From JBBRSC01 sp038245795 (GTDB taxonomy: Bacteria > Actinomycetota > Acidimicrobiia > Acidimicrobiales > Microtrichaceae), in contig JBBRSC010000039.1 of the NCBI GenBank assembly GCA_038245795.1, positions 1-18,542 on the forward strand: 18,542 bases of DNA, given 5' to 3'. Below are positions 1 to 6,502 of this stretch, in pieces (within the stretch, counting starts at the first letter, position 1; each line of letters begins with the position of its first letter). The translations under genes were made by a program, and so were the position numbers. A model generated the notes under the pieces. That model was not told where the DNA came from, ran no database searches, and was given only the letters and a program-made list of their open reading frames with translations.

Positions 1-834
1 AGCGAGGCTGAGGAGTTCGTCGAGTGTCTGGCCGGGAACGCCGATGATGGTCCGAATCCCGTGCGATTCCAGGAGTGCTGCGGTCTGCTCCGCGAGCGGC
101 AGCACGGCTGGGTTGGTGACGGTCAAGACCGCAAGATCGATGGTCGTCTGTGCGCAGAATTCCACGATCTGATCGCCGGGCATGTCGGCGCCGAGATGGT
201 GGACGTTCCAGTTGTCGTCTCGTAATGCTGCGGCTGCCATCGATGTGGGCAGATCGTGGACGTCGCCGGCGAGTGCTGCCACGACCGCCGTGCCACGTCG
301 TCGCCCACGCGGTGTTGGGTGATGGGCGCCGAGGATCCGCTCGACGATCGCAGTCGCCTGGTGCTCGACCCAGATGGAGAGTCGGCCAGCGTGCCACTCG
401 TTCCCGATCCGAACGAGCGGCGGAACCAGCACCTCCTGCATGACGGTGGTGAGTGGCACCCCGTCGACGATGAGCCCGTCGACGAGCTCGCGAGCGGGGC
501 CTTCGTTGCCCATGATCAGATGCTGGAACATCTGGTCGGCGAGCGGCGCCAGCCCGGATCTTGGACGGCGGGCAGCTGGCGATCGCGGTCGATCACGTTG
601 GGCTGAGAAGGCGTCGAGATCGGCGGTTGCGATGACGTAGCGGCCCCGGATCAGCACCCCGCGAAGCTGACCGGACCGAACCCACTTGTGGGCCGTCTGA
701 TAGTGAACTCCAAGCCGCTCGGCGGCCGTCTGCAGATCGACGACGTCGTCGCTCGGCAGACCGCCGCGAGGGGCGTCGATGTCGGTGTTGTCGATCCTGT
801 TGTTGTTCGCCACGACGACGATGGTAGCAATCAT
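1..834 (-). CDS. CarH/LitR-like B12-dependent light-sensing transcriptional regulator (partial, C-terminus beyond left edge)
   Basis: The reading frame is open from an ATG at 834 to the left edge (278 codons seen), so the C-terminus is missing. Residues about 33-76 form an excisionase/MerR-type winged helix-turn-helix (AAERLGVHYQTAHKWVRSG). Residues about 95-170 look like the helical cap of a cobalamin-binding unit, followed by a Rossmann-like B12 domain. Every residue known for light sensing in Thermus CarH has a counterpart: Trp147-His148 (CarH W131-H132), Glu157-His158 (E141-H142), with exact spacing, and His193 in DVHDLP (the H177 cobalt ligand; the usual DxHxxG has Pro for Gly). In that family, dark adenosylcobalamin-bound protein represses DNA and light releases it. 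The gene is divergent from the rhodopsin gene, so autoregulation and rhodopsin control are inferred. No clear Shine-Dalgarno precedes the ATG, so the start is uncertain. The HTH resembles HTH_17 more than classical MerR. Confidence 0.85.
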   Translation of the reverse strand, partial: MIATIVVVANNNRIDNTDIDAPRGGLPSDDVVDLQTAAERLGVHYQTAHKWVRSGQLRGVLIRGRYVIATADLDAFSAQRDRPRSPAARRPRSGLAPLADQMFQHLIMGNEGPARELVDGLIVDGVPLTTVMQEVLVPPLVRIGNEWHAGRLSIWVEHQATAIVERILGAHHPTPRGRRRGTAVVAALAGDVHDLPTSMAAAALRDDNWNVHHLGADMPGDQIVEFCAQTTIDLAVLTVTNPAVLPLAEQTAALLESHGIRTIIGVPGQTLDELLSLA

Positions 835-925
835 GGAAAATAGTTCGCTGAGAGAGAATAAATACAACGAAAGGTGGTTGACTCGTGGGTGAGGTCGCAG
901 ACAGCGGCCGCAAAAAGGAGTTCAC
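835..925. promoter_or_regulatory. Divergent promoter/operator region between B12 photoregulator and rhodopsin
   Basis: These 91 bp separate two divergent start codons and must hold both promoters. The stretch 835-867 is markedly AT-rich for this GC-rich window. A TTGACT lies at 878-883, but no good -10 follows at normal spacing. A weak inverted repeat CAAC (865-868) / GTTG (877-880) with an 8-nt spacer could be half of an operator. An AAGGAG Shine-Dalgarno at about 915-920 serves rhodopsin. The regulator side has no evident ribosome binding site. Boxes are not assigned with confidence. Confidence 0.5.
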
Positions 926-1732
926 ATGAACCCGGTACTTGCCCTGTCCAAGACCCAGTACAACCTTGTTTACAACTCGTTCTCACTTGTGATCGCAGCG
1001 ATGGGGGCGTCGCTGCTCTACTTCATCCTCTCGAGAAGTCGGGTTCACCCCGACCATCGTCAGGCCGTGACCATCACGTCGTTGGTTGTTGCGATTGCCC
1101 TGTACCACTACCTACGAATCTTCAACTCGTGGACCGAAGCGTTCACATTCGTGAACGGCAAGTACGAGCAGACAGGAAGCCCCTTCAACGAGGGCTACCG
1201 ATACGTCGACTGGCTCCTGACGGTGCCGCTGCTGCTCGCAGAACTGGTGATCGTGCTGAAGTTGGCGAAGAACACCACTCGAAGCCTCATCATCCGGTTG
1301 TCCATCGCAGCGGTGGCGATGATCGCACTCGGGTACCCGGGCGAAATTGCCGCAGCGGATTCGACCACGCGAACGGTCTTCGGAGTCCTGTCGACTATTC
1401 CATTCGTGTACATCCTGTTCGTGGTCTTCGTCGAGTTGGGCAGGTCGCTCGGGCGCCAGTCACCGCAGGTTCGAAAGTTGCTCGACATCATGCGCTATGT
1501 ACTGCTTGCCACATGGGGCGTCTATCCACTGGCCTACATCGTTCCCTCGATCGTCAAGAATGAGGGCAACGCGGAAGTCATCCGTCAGGTGGGCTACTCC
1601 CTTGGGGACATCCTCGCCAAGCCCTTGTTCGGGTTGCTCGTGCTGGCAATCGCGCTGCTGAAATCAGCAGAGATGCGCAGCGGGAGCGACGAGGAATCAG
1701 CCGACGAGATCAAGGCGTCCGCGAAGATGTAA
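926..1732 (+). CDS. Light-driven proton-pump rhodopsin, xanthorhodopsin/actinorhodopsin-like
   Basis: The product is a 268-residue seven-helix microbial rhodopsin of normal length, acting in the cytoplasmic membrane with retinal as chromophore. Helix C has RYVDWLLTVPLLLAE with Asp95 (proton acceptor), Thr99 and Glu106 (proton donor): the DTE pattern of outward proton pumps, not the NDQ or NTQ motifs of sodium or chloride pumps. His61 in helix B matches the proteorhodopsin histidine that pairs with the acceptor. Asp228 and Lys232 (Schiff-base lysine) lie in LGDILAK. Leu103, at the spectral tuning position, predicts green absorption. GYPGE (136-140) and Gly153 before LSTIPF match xanthorhodopsin; that glycine opens the fenestration used by a carotenoid antenna. 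The ATG at 926 follows an AAGGAG with good spacing. The gene appears monocistronic, with a hairpin after its stop. Confidence 0.95.
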   Translation: MNPVLALSKTQYNLVYNSFSLVIAAMGASLLYFILSRSRVHPDHRQAVTITSLVVAIALYHYLRIFNSWTEAFTFVNGKYEQTGSPFNEGYRYVDWLLTVPLLLAELVIVLKLAKNTTRSLIIRLSIAAVAMIALGYPGEIAAADSTTRTVFGVLSTIPFVYILFVVFVELGRSLGRQSPQVRKLLDIMRYVLLATWGVYPLAYIVPSIVKNEGNAEVIRQVGYSLGDILAKPLFGLLVLAIALLKSAEMRSGSDEESADEIKASAKM

Positions 1733-1750
1733 GACCTTTGCCGGTTTCCC

Positions 1751-1779
1751 GGGGCGTCGGCAGTATCTGCCGGCGCCCC
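1751..1779. terminator. Strong hairpin between convergent rhodopsin and lipoprotein genes
   Basis: GGGGCG (1751-1756) pairs with CGCCCC (1774-1779), T1757/G1773 can form a wobble, and CGGCAG (1758-1763) pairs with CTGCCG (1767-1772) around a TAT loop. The result is a 13-bp GC-rich stem. It lies between the rhodopsin stop (1732) and the end of the convergent operon (1807). A short TTTT follows at 1787-1790 rather than immediately, so it is an atypical but probably bidirectional terminator. Confidence 0.7.
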
Positions 1780-1806
1780 TCAGGCGTTTTCCAGGTCGCT
1801 CAGTGC

Positions 1807-2631
1807 TCACCAATCCACGGCAGGTGTCGGTGGAAAGAGCGTCGGGCGTTCCTGCATCAGGCGTGCGCAGTCCCAGTCGGTGGCGACGGGCTTGAGGAGG
1901 ATCGGGCTCCTCGTCAGATCCGGGTACTGGACCCACGGGGCTCGGGTGATGAACAGATCGTTCGTGGCACCGACGATCAGTTGTTCGGAGTGATCCGTCA
2001 CCGTGCCCGTCAGCGACCCGTCGTCCTGGGCCAGTACGTCGTACGCAAAGATCTCCCGACGGGCGATGAACAGATCGCCCTGGAACGTGTCAGTGATCTT
2101 GATGTGCGCGGTAATGCCCGGGTTGCCGTCATGATCGTCATCGACGATGCGCGGATCCGTCGGATCGGTCGGCAGGACATCATTCACGGGATCGTTGAAA
2201 TGGATGCCGATCCCGGTTGGGGTCGCGGGTCGTTGCACACGAACCCGCCCATCGAGATCGCTGAGCGTCACGGCGATGCTGGCTGGACGGATGGCGGTGG
2301 TCGCCGCGTCGGCCATGGTGGTGGTGATCGGTTGGTCGCTCCGGTGCTCGGCGTGACAGAAGGTCTCGGTTGCGATGAGGCTGCCGTCACGGAGGGCGAG
2401 GTCGGTGAAGCCGTAGCTGATGATGAGCGTCTTCATGTCTGCGCTCTGGTAGGCGACGACGTCGTAGTGCGCGTAGCGACCAGCGAGACGTTGCATCGAC
2501 GCGTTGGCGGCAACGCTCAGTGCGTCGACCGTGGTGGTTACGCCGGTTGTAGATGCGTTGCCGCCGCAGCTGGCGCCCAGCGAGATTGTCGCGGCCACCA
2601 ACACTGTCGCGAGTGGGGCGCGTGCCCTCAC
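1807..2631 (-). CDS. Putative secreted lipoprotein of unknown function
   Basis: I do not recognise the family. The 274-residue product begins with a short basic stretch and a hydrophobic segment (about 7-20) ending in GASC, a lipobox-like site with Cys22 as the likely lipidated residue. Gly at -3 is imperfect, so plain signal-peptide cleavage is possible. A Thr/Ser-rich linker follows. Later there is an Asp-rich patch DDDHDGNPG that could bind calcium, and beta-rich sequence to the end. The GTG start overlaps the CCO1 stop by 4 nt (GTGA), so it is the third, translationally coupled gene of the Rieske-CCO1 operon. This implies a surface or membrane-associated role linked to the pathway, perhaps binding a hydrophobic substrate; that role is a guess. 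Confidence 0.75.
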   Translation of the reverse strand: MRARAPLATVLVAATISLGASCGGNASTTGVTTTVDALSVAANASMQRLAGRYAHYDVVAYQSADMKTLIISYGFTDLALRDGSLIATETFCHAEHRSDQPITTTMADAATTAIRPASIAVTLSDLDGRVRVQRPATPTGIGIHFNDPVNDVLPTDPTDPRIVDDDHDGNPGITAHIKITDTFQGDLFIARREIFAYDVLAQDDGSLTGTVTDHSEQLIVGATNDLFITRAPWVQYPDLTRSPILLKPVATDWDCARLMQERPTLFPPTPAVDW

Positions 2632-4034
2632 GATGCAGGCGACGTCGCTGGCACGTCAGGAAACCACCCAGCGTGGAACCCGAAGGGCAGGCGGCGAGGG
2701 AAATGGACCCGTGCGATCGGTCCAGCGGCCACGTCGTGCGCATCCATGACAGCAAGATCGGTGGCCCCGGTGGCTCGATCGTGGACGGTGAACAACAGCC
2801 AACCGTCGTTCTCCTCGGTGCCGTCTGGATCAGCAGCGAAGACGGCCTCGCCGACGATGGTTCCAGCGCCCGCATACCAACTGGTACGTGCATCAGTGTG
2901 GTCGTCGTACTGAACGATGGTGTCGAAGTGACCGACGATATCTGCCCGTCCGCCGAAGGCGCTCATGGTGTGGAATCGGCTGCGGATCCCCAGGTACGCA
3001 TCGTTGATGCGTGGGTAGTCGCCGCCCAGATCATCGATGAGTTCCGAGGTTGCAGTGCGGTTCGCGAGATCGACCCGGTAGCGCGTAGGGCGTCCTGGCT
3101 CGGAATCGGCGTCGCCGCCGTCGGCCGCTCCACCCTCCCCGCTCGTATACGACGTTCCGACAATGCTCGACCCCGAGAACGTGATGATGCCGTGCTCTTC
3201 CCATGCGTTCCAGAAGTGATTGACGTAGCCGTCGGTCACCTCGATCCAATCAACGTGATCACCACCTCGGGCCATGACCCCGACGTGGGTGCCGTGATCG
3301 GCCTCCCAGTTGAAGGGTGCGCGACCTTCCAGGGCGCCGGCCAGATCGAAGACGAGCGGTGACTCGACGAAGATGACGTGGTTCTCGGTGATGACGAAGT
3401 CATGCATGACCGAACACGACGGTCGATCGAGGTCGACACTCTTGACCAGTTCGCCGTTCGGCGAGATGTGGAAGGCCCGCAGGTATGGAGCGAACGGTTG
3501 ATACGCAAACGCGAACATCTCGCCGGTCCGAGGATCGATTCTCGGGTGAGCGGTGAACGCACCGGACAGACGGCCGTCGAAATCGAAGGTGCCAACGGTG
3601 TCCAGCGACGCCGTGACCTCGGTCGGGAGACCGCCTTCCCAGAGCGCCAAATAACGCCCGGCATGGCGGACGATGTTGGTGTTGGCGGGGTTCTTGAGAT
3701 TTCCGGCGTCGCCCACCTCCTCGCGAGTTGGAAAGTGCATCTCGCCGAGGCCGCCGTAGAGGGCTCGACCAGCTCGCTCCTCGGCCGCAAGCGCAGCGGT
3801 ACGAATCCAGCGGTTCCGATAGACGGCGTGTCCATCACGCAGCGTCAGGGAATGCAGCATCCCGTCGCCATCGAACATGTGGTAGCGGCCGAGCGGCTCA
3901 AACCGCTGGTTCGGTCCGTTGCGAATGAACGCACCCTCGAGGGCGGCGGGAACGTTCCCGGTGATCTCCAGGTCGACGACATCGAGTTCGTCCGTGATTG
4001 GAGCGAACACCTCGCGGAGCATGGGCTGGGTCAT
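2628..4034 (-). CDS. Carotenoid cleavage oxygenase (RPE65/CCD family), CCO1
   Basis: The 468-residue protein has the full seven-bladed propeller layout of carotenoid/stilbene cleavage oxygenases, which split a C=C bond with O2 to give two aldehydes or ketones. The N-terminal GAFIRNGPN and YHMFDGDGM signatures are typical. The four iron-ligand histidines are visible: His163 (AHPRID), His211 (MHDF), His273 (NHFWNAWEE) and His454 (FHAGW). Second-shell glutamates also appear, at Glu133 in LWEGG and in the EENDGW segment. The ATG overlaps the upstream Rieske stop by 4 nt (ATGA), and its own stop overlaps the lipoprotein start. Its position beside a rhodopsin gene makes retinal formation from a carotenoid or apocarotenal an attractive role. 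Lignostilbene-type or other apocarotenoid substrates cannot be excluded from sequence. Confidence 0.92.
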   Translation of the reverse strand: MTQPMLREVFAPITDELDVVDLEITGNVPAALEGAFIRNGPNQRFEPLGRYHMFDGDGMLHSLTLRDGHAVYRNRWIRTAALAAEERAGRALYGGLGEMHFPTREEVGDAGNLKNPANTNIVRHAGRYLALWEGGLPTEVTASLDTVGTFDFDGRLSGAFTAHPRIDPRTGEMFAFAYQPFAPYLRAFHISPNGELVKSVDLDRPSCSVMHDFVITENHVIFVESPLVFDLAGALEGRAPFNWEADHGTHVGVMARGGDHVDWIEVTDGYVNHFWNAWEEHGIITFSGSSIVGTSYTSGEGGAADGGDADSEPGRPTRYRVDLANRTATSELIDDLGGDYPRINDAYLGIRSRFHTMSAFGGRADIVGHFDTIVQYDDHTDARTSWYAGAGTIVGEAVFAADPDGTEENDGWLLFTVHDRATGATDLAVMDAHDVAAGPIARVHFPRRLPFGFHAGWFPDVPATSPAS

Positions 4035-5278
4035 GAGGCTGTCGTTTCGGCGAGGTTCGCGTTCCTATGAATCTCGATCAAATGATCGAGAACTGGTTCG
4101 ACGTGGAAATCTTCGGGCACACTTCCACCGAGGGCCGCGTCGATGTGTCGTTCGAAGTGATATAGCAGCCGCTCCTGGTACCCGACGAGCACGTCGGGGC
4201 AACCGGCAGATCGAAGCGATGCCTGCATCGGAGCGAGGTTCGCCGTGTCCTGGGCGATGATCGTGTCAAAGAGTTCCATGCGCTCGGTGTGCTCCCGAGG
4301 AGGATCGCCCTCTCCCCAGTCAGCACCGAACCAGATGAGTTCGAGTCGGCAGGAATCGACTCCGGTCGGCCAGGCGATGATGAACGGAAATGATGCTGGG
4401 TCCGGGACAATCGTGACGTTCGGGACGATCGAGAACGATGTCGAGGTGGTCCGGATCAACTCTCCGACGGACTCGTTGTCGAAGGGCGCTCCAACTGCTT
4501 GATTGAGGAACGCCATATCGGGGCGCTTGTCGATGGTCAGCCGGTTGTGGCCGCGCTCGAACATGGCCAGGGTTGTTCGGCGTGGGTCATACAGCAACGC
4601 CGCGCTCTCGGGATGCACTGTCTTGACGTGGTACACCTCCATGAAGGCGTGCACGGCGAGTTTCCAGTTGCAGGTGAACTCGTTGACCTGCCGCCCGACG
4701 ACGCGCAATGCACCGCCATTCAGTTCGCGGAGTTGCTCGGGGATGGGTCCGAGCCACTCGATCAACGGCGGTGGATCATCTGAGGCGCACACGAAGATCC
4801 ACCCGTCCCAGATCTCGCAACGCAGGGGCACGAGCGCACGGTCCTCGCGATCGAGCGGCACAAAGTCGCGCTCGTCCGGGACGTTCTTGAGCTGACCCTC
4901 GGTGTCGTACGCCCACGAGTGGTATTGGCAGATCAGCAGTTTTGCCGTGCCGCAGGAATCTCGAGTGACGGGTGCGCCGCGATGACGGCAACTGTTGAAG
5001 AAGGCGCGTATGACGCCGTCGACGCTTCGGATCACGATGACCTGCCCGATCGGAAGGTCCACGACTTGGAAGTCACCAGCGTTCGTGACTTCGCTCGTGT
5101 GCGCAGCGAACATCCATGTCGATCCGAAGACGTGCCGATTCTCGAGGGCGGCAAAGTCAGCATCGGTGTAGCGGCCGGCGGCGAGCGGCGGCAGAGCCGG
5201 GAAGCCCTCCGGCGGACGAGTTCGTTCGCCCTCGACGTCGAGTCGTTCTCGAATCTCGCGTTCCAACTTGGCGTCCAA
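4031..5278 (-). CDS. Rieske non-heme iron oxygenase, alpha subunit
   Basis: The 415-residue protein has an N-terminal Rieske [2Fe-2S] domain with Cys97-x-His99 and, 17 residues on, Cys117-x2-His120. A C-terminal SRPBCC catalytic domain follows, where NWKLAVHAFMEVYHVKTVH supplies His217 and His222 and the QDTANL segment supplies Asp344 as probable third iron ligand. The residue usually Asp, which links the two metal sites, is Glu214 here. Such enzymes hydroxylate or demethylate hydrophobic or cationic substrates and need a reductase, which is not in the window. The start is TTG at 5278, chosen because AAGGGGG lies just upstream and a stop closes the frame at about 5309-5311. It is the first gene of a three-gene operon with CCO1, suggesting it modifies a carotenoid or the cleavage product. 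The substrate is unknown. Confidence 0.9.
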   Translation of the reverse strand: MDAKLEREIRERLDVEGERTRPPEGFPALPPLAAGRYTDADFAALENRHVFGSTWMFAAHTSEVTNAGDFQVVDLPIGQVIVIRSVDGVIRAFFNSCRHRGAPVTRDSCGTAKLLICQYHSWAYDTEGQLKNVPDERDFVPLDREDRALVPLRCEIWDGWIFVCASDDPPPLIEWLGPIPEQLRELNGGALRVVGRQVNEFTCNWKLAVHAFMEVYHVKTVHPESAALLYDPRRTTLAMFERGHNRLTIDKRPDMAFLNQAVGAPFDNESVGELIRTTSTSFSIVPNVTIVPDPASFPFIIAWPTGVDSCRLELIWFGADWGEGDPPREHTERMELFDTIIAQDTANLAPMQASLRSAGCPDVLVGYQERLLYHFERHIDAALGGSVPEDFHVEPVLDHLIEIHRNANLAETTAS

Positions 5279-5373
5279 CGAGGCCCCCTTGATTGACGAA
5301 CCCCTAGGTTAACTCTGTTCACCATTGTGCGGTGGCCGGTGATCGTGAAGCGTTCGGTGGGTATGGTCTGGGG
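5279..5373. promoter_or_regulatory. Divergent intergenic region, Rieske operon / DUF4404-like gene
   Basis: These 95 bp lie between the Rieske start and the DUF4404-like start. They contain a TTGACG at 5294-5299 on the plus strand and an AT-richer segment with GTTAAC near 5308-5313, which could be core promoter elements of either gene. The minus-strand Shine-Dalgarno of the Rieske gene sits at about 5284-5290. No -10 box with convincing spacing was found. Confidence 0.35.
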
Positions 5374-5616
5374 ATGAACGATGACGAGCGACGACACCTC
5401 GAAGCGCTGGCCGACCAGCTCGATGCCCATCAGGGCGACGACTCAGACCGCGCCGAGAAGCTGAGCGCCGAAGTCCGCTCCAAGATTGACGAGGGTGCGC
5501 ATCACGGCCTGAGCGAACGGTTGACCGAGGAGGCCATCGCCTTCGAGAACAATCATCCTGAGCTGTCGGCCGTGATTCGTAGGGCCGCCGAGTTATTGGG
5601 CGGCGCCGGGATCTGA
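5374..5616 (+). CDS. DUF4404-like small protein
   Basis: The product of 80 residues starts at the ATG in MNDDERRHLEALADQL. A GTG 14 codons upstream (5332) is in frame, but the added residues do not fit the family. The sequence is predicted alpha-helical and acidic. It ends in the pattern of DUF4404 proteins: a helix with FENNHPEL followed by a second helix ending LLGGAGI. No enzymatic motif is present and the function of the family is unknown to me. The gene stands alone, convergent with the XRE regulator, with a small hairpin spanning both stops. It looks like a housekeeping neighbour rather than part of the carotenoid functions. Confidence 0.7.
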   Translation: MNDDERRHLEALADQLDAHQGDDSDRAEKLSAEVRSKIDEGAHHGLSERLTEEAIAFENNHPELSAVIRRAAELLGGAGI

Positions 5617-5635
5617 GCTGATCCACGGCTCAGGT
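5611..5635. terminator. Small hairpin between convergent DUF4404-like and XRE genes
   Basis: CTGAGC (5613-5618) pairs with GCTCAG (5628-5633), extended by one wobble and one A-T pair to about 8 bp with a 9-nt loop. The stem spans the plus-strand stop and the end of the minus-strand gene. No U-tract follows on either strand, so a terminator role is only plausible. Confidence 0.35.
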
Positions 5636-6421
5636 GGACAGTGTCGACGTGACAATTCCGCTCAGGGCGCTGGCCCCGACATCGGGGTCGTGATGGCAGA
5701 GGTCGTTGGTGCTGGGGGTGGTGGCGATGGCTTCCAGTCGCTGGCGCATCGTGCGGATCTCGTCGTCGAGTTGTTCGACCGAAGCGCCCACGAGCCGGCG
5801 GGTGTCCTGCAGCGTGGTCGCTCCGACCTGTGTCACTGGGAGACGTGATTCAGCCGCGTAATGGTTGACGAAGAGTTCGGTCAGGCGCATGGCGCGACGT
5901 CGATGGAGTGCCACGATGTACCGCTCGAACGCGCGCGCTGATCGTTGGCTGTCGTCGAGGACAAGCGCAATCGACGCCATGTCGTCGTCGTGATCACGTC
6001 GGCTCTCCAGGGTCATCAGCGATGTGAGCGTCCGATCGAAGACCCGGCGCCAGAGCCGTGCCTTGTCGAGCTCGATGCGGATGCTCTTGGCGTTCTCGAC
6101 CGACTCGCGCATGAAGGTGACGACCTCACGTTCGGCGGGCGAGAGACCGTCGCTTTCAGTGGCACGTACCGGGACCGACGCCCACATCGGCCCGGATCCG
6201 TCCAGGAGAAAATCCGCGCGGAACCCCCAGGTCCGTTCGATGAGCACCGACAGCGATCGCGATGGACGACGCTGTCCACTGAGTACTGCGTAGAGGCTTC
6301 GTGCGCCGATCGCACCGTCGACCGCATCGACGAACGTGTCGCGTGTGAGTCCCGAGGCATCGAGGAAGTAGGCGAACCGTTCGCCCACCGCTTCGCCGGA
6401 GTTTTCGAGAGTTGGTCCCAT
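5630..6421 (-). CDS. XRE-type helix-turn-helix regulator
   Basis: The 263-residue protein has an N-terminal helix-turn-helix of the Cro/CI type at residues about 10-65 (FAYFLDASGLTRDTF, then SLYAVLSGQRRPS). It runs into a segment ending FLLDGSGPMW, a pattern typical of phage-repressor-like XRE proteins. The rest, about 80-263, is helical and rich in Arg, Asp and Glu, probably a coiled or dimerising sensor region with no ligand domain I can name. The ATG follows GAAGGA at a normal distance. It is divergent from CCO2 across 81 bp, so the likely job is control of the CCO2-thiolase operon and of itself. Whether the signal is an apocarotenoid is unknown. Confidence 0.8.
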   Translation of the reverse strand: MGPTLENSGEAVGERFAYFLDASGLTRDTFVDAVDGAIGARSLYAVLSGQRRPSRSLSVLIERTWGFRADFLLDGSGPMWASVPVRATESDGLSPAEREVVTFMRESVENAKSIRIELDKARLWRRVFDRTLTSLMTLESRRDHDDDMASIALVLDDSQRSARAFERYIVALHRRRAMRLTELFVNHYAAESRLPVTQVGATTLQDTRRLVGASVEQLDDEIRTMRQRLEAIATTPSTNDLCHHDPDVGASALSGIVTSTLST

Positions 6422-6502
6422 GCGTACCGTTCCTTCTCTACAATGATGAAAAGCCTTATGCAGTCACCATAGTTGACACAATCACCCGAGAGGTCCACCC
6501 AG
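6422..6502. promoter_or_regulatory. Divergent promoter region, XRE regulator / CCO2
   Basis: This 81-bp region is AT-rich relative to its surroundings. TACAAT at 6439-6444 (plus strand) is a 5-of-6 match to a -10 box and would give CCO2 a leader of about 50 nt, though no good -35 lies upstream. TTGACA at 6473-6478 is followed by nothing resembling a -10. GAGAGG at 6488-6493 is the CCO2 ribosome binding site. An operator for the XRE protein is expected here but no convincing inverted repeat was found. Confidence 0.4.

Noticed and set aside
865..880. CAAC/GTTG inverted repeat as CarH operator
   Set aside because: Only 4 bp per arm; too short to call a site without footprint data or conservation.
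593..925. Minus-strand frame of 110 codons over the photoregulator start
   Set aside because: It is Arg-rich out-of-frame sequence; the neighbouring frame carries the HTH and B12 motifs.
926..1732. Sodium or chloride pump, or sensory rhodopsin
   Set aside because: Helix C carries Asp/Thr/Glu rather than NDQ or NTQ, and no transducer gene is adjacent.
1738..2913. Plus-strand open frame of about 391 codons
   Set aside because: It runs antisense across two real genes (lipoprotein and the end of CCO1) and over their overlap, with no recognisable domain.
6473..6502. TTG start for CCO2 at 6473
   Set aside because: The ATG at 6503 has a good ribosome binding site and gives the family N-terminus.
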